NCBI RefSeq assembly: GCF_003977615.1
Contig: NZ_RYZR01000003.1
Span: 1-64,000 of the forward strand
DNA from: Dyella dinghuensis
Lineage (GTDB): Bacteria; Pseudomonadota; Gammaproteobacteria; Xanthomonadales; Rhodanobacteraceae
DNA: 64,000 nt
Direction of reading: 5' to 3'
This document shows, in pieces, positions 61,292-64,000 of the stretch (the first letter of the stretch is position 1; the number at the start of each line of letters is the position of its first letter). A model generated the notes under the pieces. It ran no database searches. It was not told where the DNA came from and saw only the letters and a list, made by a program, of their open reading frames with translations. A program made the position numbers and the translations under genes.

Positions 61292-62524
61292 ATGCTTACG
61301 GACGTGGTGCAACTGTACCGGGAATCCAACAGGCCTCCCCTAAACGGATCGACGTTTGCGTACGAAGGTCCAAGTTCCTCCGCATTAGACGCGGTGCTTG
61401 CGACGTGTGAGCAACTGGGTGAGCAATTTGGACGGTTCGAGGAAAACCCGGAGCGTGACGCGCAAGGGGAAGTGTCCTTTCGCTGGAAATTAGCAGCCAA
61501 TGAGCACGCTCGCTTTTACGACAACGTGTCTCAATTGGCCGATCTCACCACGAGTCCAAGTCAAGGTATTTTCCCTAAGAACTTTTATCTTCTTGATAAC
61601 AATTATATGGATGGCGAGGCGTCACCACCCGCCATCCTCTTGCGCCTCCGCACATTAGTCGAGTTGGTCCAGCTCTTAGGCCGTCTAACACAGTCACTTT
61701 CATCGACCCACCTTGATGCCAAGACACTTATCTTTGTGATTCCGGCCGAGGAGCGCTCGCCGCCACGCACTTTTGAGCTCCAAACGCGGATTTCGAATGT
61801 GACACTGGAGCTACCAACTCCAGAGCTAGCCGTTCTTCGATTGCTGGTGTCAGATCAGGCCAACGAAGCCTTGCACATTGACGAGCGTCGGTCGCTGTTT
61901 CGGCTAGCAATCGCCGATGTGTTGCAGAACGCTCCAGCCGGCAATGAGGCCTTTACGTATTTGATCTCCGAATGGCCCCAAGTTCTCGCCAAATACCAAT
62001 ACGATGTCGATTGCTATATCAGCAATTTCTCTTTCGACAAGGTGCGCAAGCAGATCGCCGCCTCGGAACTTGAGTTTGTCAGCAAAATACAATCTATCAT
62101 GGGTGACAGCGCCGCAAAAATACTCGGCCTCCCTTTGTCATTCGCAGCTGTGATCGGCATCTATCATGCTTCAACCTTGATTGAAAGCGAGCTTTTGGTA
62201 TTAGGATCGCTCGTCATCGCCGTCATTTTTTCCTTCGTGGTGGCAAATCAAGTACTTCAATTGAAACGCATTGATCACGGATTCCGAGTCGTTTTCGAAC
62301 CCTTGAAGAGCAAACGGGGCACGTTTTCCTTGGAGCTTGGAAATATTCTAGACGAGGCAATAAAGGGTTTTTCCGACCAATATCAGCTTTCGAATCGCGC
62401 TTTGACGCTAGTGCGAGCTCTCGCGTGGCTACCTGTCTTTGTCGGCACGTCATTTGTGGCTTACCGATATAGCGCGGCCACACAAAAATTTATCCAGGAA
62501 CTTGCATTGAACCTTTTGACGTAG
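61292..62524 (+). CDS. Membrane protein of unknown function paired with the NA37-like gene
   Basis: A 410-residue protein that I do not recognise. Residues 1-270 are soluble and acidic, with two strand/helix units (LKLAANEHARFYDNV and AKTLIFVIPAEE onwards). Two or three hydrophobic segments follow at about 280-295, 299-320 and 372-391, with a cytoplasmic-looking stretch of charged residues between them. GGAGGAAT precedes the ATG and only 2 bp separate it from the NA37 gene, so the two are surely translated together. The arrangement, DNA-associated protein plus membrane protein, resembles two-part anti-phage modules; this is inference. Confidence 0.75.
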   Translation: MLTDVVQLYRESNRPPLNGSTFAYEGPSSSALDAVLATCEQLGEQFGRFEENPERDAQGEVSFRWKLAANEHARFYDNVSQLADLTTSPSQGIFPKNFYLLDNNYMDGEASPPAILLRLRTLVELVQLLGRLTQSLSSTHLDAKTLIFVIPAEERSPPRTFELQTRISNVTLELPTPELAVLRLLVSDQANEALHIDERRSLFRLAIADVLQNAPAGNEAFTYLISEWPQVLAKYQYDVDCYISNFSFDKVRKQIAASELEFVSKIQSIMGDSAAKILGLPLSFAAVIGIYHASTLIESELLVLGSLVIAVIFSFVVANQVLQLKRIDHGFRVVFEPLKSKRGTFSLELGNILDEAIKGFSDQYQLSNRALTLVRALAWLPVFVGTSFVAYRYSAATQKFIQELALNLLT

Positions 62525-62749
62525 AGAACGCCACAGATTCAAGCACAGCAAAGTGCACCCTCGACGGCCCATCGTCGCGCGTTATCCATCGCCCCTATGA
62601 GGCGCACGCATGAAGCCGGGTAGGTGGGCGCCTTTACCGACACCATTCCAGGCCTGGCGGCACGATTGCTCATTTTCTTTTCTAGACGTCTAAATCAAAT
62701 CGTGATGGTTGACAATTGATATCTCGGGTTGACGCAAACGACTCAAATT

Positions 62750-64000
62750 TCAGGGCACATCAACATCTTTGTGTGCCGGAGTGACACGAATCGTCCCCAT
62801 CATGCCGCCGTCTTCATGCTCGAATAGATGGCAGTGATAGACGAAAGTACCCACGGCATTCGGGTCACGAAAATCCATGCGCAAGCGTACGCTCGGATAG
62901 TGCGACATGCCGGGTTTGAAATACGGCACGGTAATCGTATCGCGCAGATAGCGGTCTGCTACAGGTACACCGGACGCGTCCATGAGCAAGAAATGAACTT
63001 GGTGGATGTGGAAAGCATGTAGCTCATCCGAGCGATTCTCGATAATCCAATCTTCGACGGTTCCTTGTTGAGCGACGATATTGGGGATGTTGGATGTAGG
63101 ATCGAAACGTGAAGGTGTTTGTCCGTCCACGGTGAGATAGAACTCCGTGGCGTTTCCCGGGTTTTTCGGGTCAGTACTTTTCTCTGAAAAGTACAGTTTG
63201 CGTGTGCGCACTGGCGTGACGTCGCCCAGCCAGGGCAATGTGGACGGTGACAACGGCACGGGCGAGGCCGATAGACGCGACGATGGTTCGGAAGCATCGT
63301 TATCGGCGACAAGCCAGGCGAGTGGACGATTGGGATCGTTTTCACCGCTCGGACCCGTGTCGACGGTTCGTGTTATCAGGGCCCCTTTGACACCTGGCGG
63401 AGGTCCTATAACGACGAATTCTGCGCGCGACCCAGGCGCCAAGACGATATGTGTTCGCCAATCGATAGCATGTTTGGTGGGATCGCGATCGACGCGCGGT
63501 ATACCGTCCACCGCAATGATGCCAAGCAACTGGGGATCGTCGCCGACAAACATCCATAAATTGAGGTAAGTCACAGAGCTGGCATTCACCACGCGCCAAA
63601 GTTGGTGCTCTCGAGGCTTTATACTGATCGAGGGGCGAAGGTAATCCGGATACGGAATCGGTACATAGTTGATCGACAGATCCTTGGCCGGAGTTCCAAA
63701 ACCCGTGCCGTTGTTGGCGGCATCGCCATCGGTATCTTTTCTTTTGAAAAGAAGGACGGGATCGCCTTTTGCGGGTGATGCATTCGGTTTCAACAGATCC
63801 TGATCGCGGATAACCAGCACGCGTTCCGGCAAACCGGCCACAGATGGGTTTGCGCGTTCGATACCTTCGATGATGAGTGCTCCGGAAGCACCGCCCACCA
63901 CTTGCGGAGTGCTGAATCCGTGGATATGTGGGTGATACCAATACAGGCCAGGCGGTTGATTTAGGGGTATGCGAAACCTGTATTCAAAGGAGGGGGAGCC
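62750..64000 (-). CDS. Multicopper oxidase, 5' end outside window
   Basis: A secreted laccase/CopA-like oxidase, incomplete because the start lies beyond base 64000; the frame is open to the edge (GLYWYHPHIHG is read there). Copper motifs are complete: the HPHIHG motif in that N-terminal part, HAFHIHQVHF near the end and HCHLFEHEDGGM at the C-terminus, giving the type 1 and trinuclear sites. A central FVGDDPQLLGIIAVDGIPRVD region links the cupredoxin domains. The enzyme oxidises phenols or metal ions with O2. Confidence 0.93.
   Translation of the reverse strand, partial: GSPSFEYRFRIPLNQPPGLYWYHPHIHGFSTPQVVGGASGALIIEGIERANPSVAGLPERVLVIRDQDLLKPNASPAKGDPVLLFKRKDTDGDAANNGTGFGTPAKDLSINYVPIPYPDYLRPSISIKPREHQLWRVVNASSVTYLNLWMFVGDDPQLLGIIAVDGIPRVDRDPTKHAIDWRTHIVLAPGSRAEFVVIGPPPGVKGALITRTVDTGPSGENDPNRPLAWLVADNDASEPSSRLSASPVPLSPSTLPWLGDVTPVRTRKLYFSEKSTDPKNPGNATEFYLTVDGQTPSRFDPTSNIPNIVAQQGTVEDWIIENRSDELHAFHIHQVHFLLMDASGVPVADRYLRDTITVPYFKPGMSHYPSVRLRMDFRDPNAVGTFVYHCHLFEHEDGGMMGTIRVTPAHKDVDVP

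Noticed and set aside
1-64000. rRNA, tRNA, CRISPR arrays and insertion sequences
   Set aside because: Searched by eye for their hallmarks (cloverleaf ends, spaced repeats, transposase motifs) and none seen; a dedicated search could still find a divergent one.

Overview
The window looks like the chromosome of a gammaproteobacterium, most likely from the Xanthomonadales (Rhodanobacteraceae, in the neighbourhood of Dyella, Luteibacter or Rhodanobacter). This is inferred from moderately high GC, strong Shine-Dalgarno use, many LysR regulators, paired S53 (sedolisin) proteases and a malonate decarboxylase operon. No rRNA, tRNA or CRISPR array was seen, so the assignment rests on gene content only.

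Layout. 1-8.2 kb: the tail of a surface-polysaccharide cluster, all on the + strand and overlapping. It holds a two-domain glycosyltransferase cut by the window edge, UDP-GlcNAc 2-epimerase, a Wzt-type ABC ATPase, two tandem TPR-sulfotransferases and a decayed acyltransferase. 9.3-14.1 kb: two tandem secreted S53 proteins. The first keeps the full catalytic set; the second has lost the Glu, the Asp and the nucleophilic Ser. 14.6-17.0 kb: an aldehyde dehydrogenase divergent from a LysR gene. 17.1-24.2 kb: a complete malonate decarboxylase operon on the - strand (mdcA-C-D-E-G-B, an AEC-family carrier, mdcH), tightly overlapping. 24.3-28.8 kb: an exported alpha/beta hydrolase, two LysR genes, a decayed DHA2 drug exporter and a flavin reductase. 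29.0-33.3 kb: an aromatic-catabolism-like operon (outer-membrane channel, MFS carrier, fumarylacetoacetase, cyclase-family hydrolase). 33.8-34.6 kb: an orphan ParS/MbcA-type antitoxin with an ArsR-like regulator. 35.0-39.1 kb: a small secreted peptide and a Gtr-like glycosylation trio (GT-C, GtrA, GtrB). 39.7-44.4 kb: SDR, NmrA-like, SRPBCC and aldo/keto reductase genes plus a divergent LysR.

44.4-50.4 kb is unusual. Six unrelated - strand genes (small protein, membrane protein, lipoprotein, exported Pro-rich protein, S1 protease, ankyrin lipoprotein) are each followed by a copy of one ~30-bp hairpin repeat, with a seventh copy upstream of the block. One gene is bounded by a convincing integron attC site. 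This looks like a sedentary cassette array without its integrase.

50.5-55.4 kb: a diguanylate cyclase, the dead stub of a second aldo/keto reductase promoter, a 3-hydroxyacyl-CoA dehydrogenase and a CoA-transferase. 55.7-62.5 kb is a likely mobile or defence island: a HEPN-motif protein divergent from a YaaW-like protein, a small exported Rap1a-like protein, a tyrosine recombinase divergent from a KfrA-like coiled-coil protein across a perfect 14-bp inverted repeat, then an NdpA/NA37-like nucleoid protein paired with an unrecognised membrane protein. The window ends inside a multicopper oxidase.

Best candidates for something new: the sedolisin plus triad-less twin, the hairpin-repeat cassette array, the NA37 plus membrane-protein pair, and the HEPN/YaaW pair.
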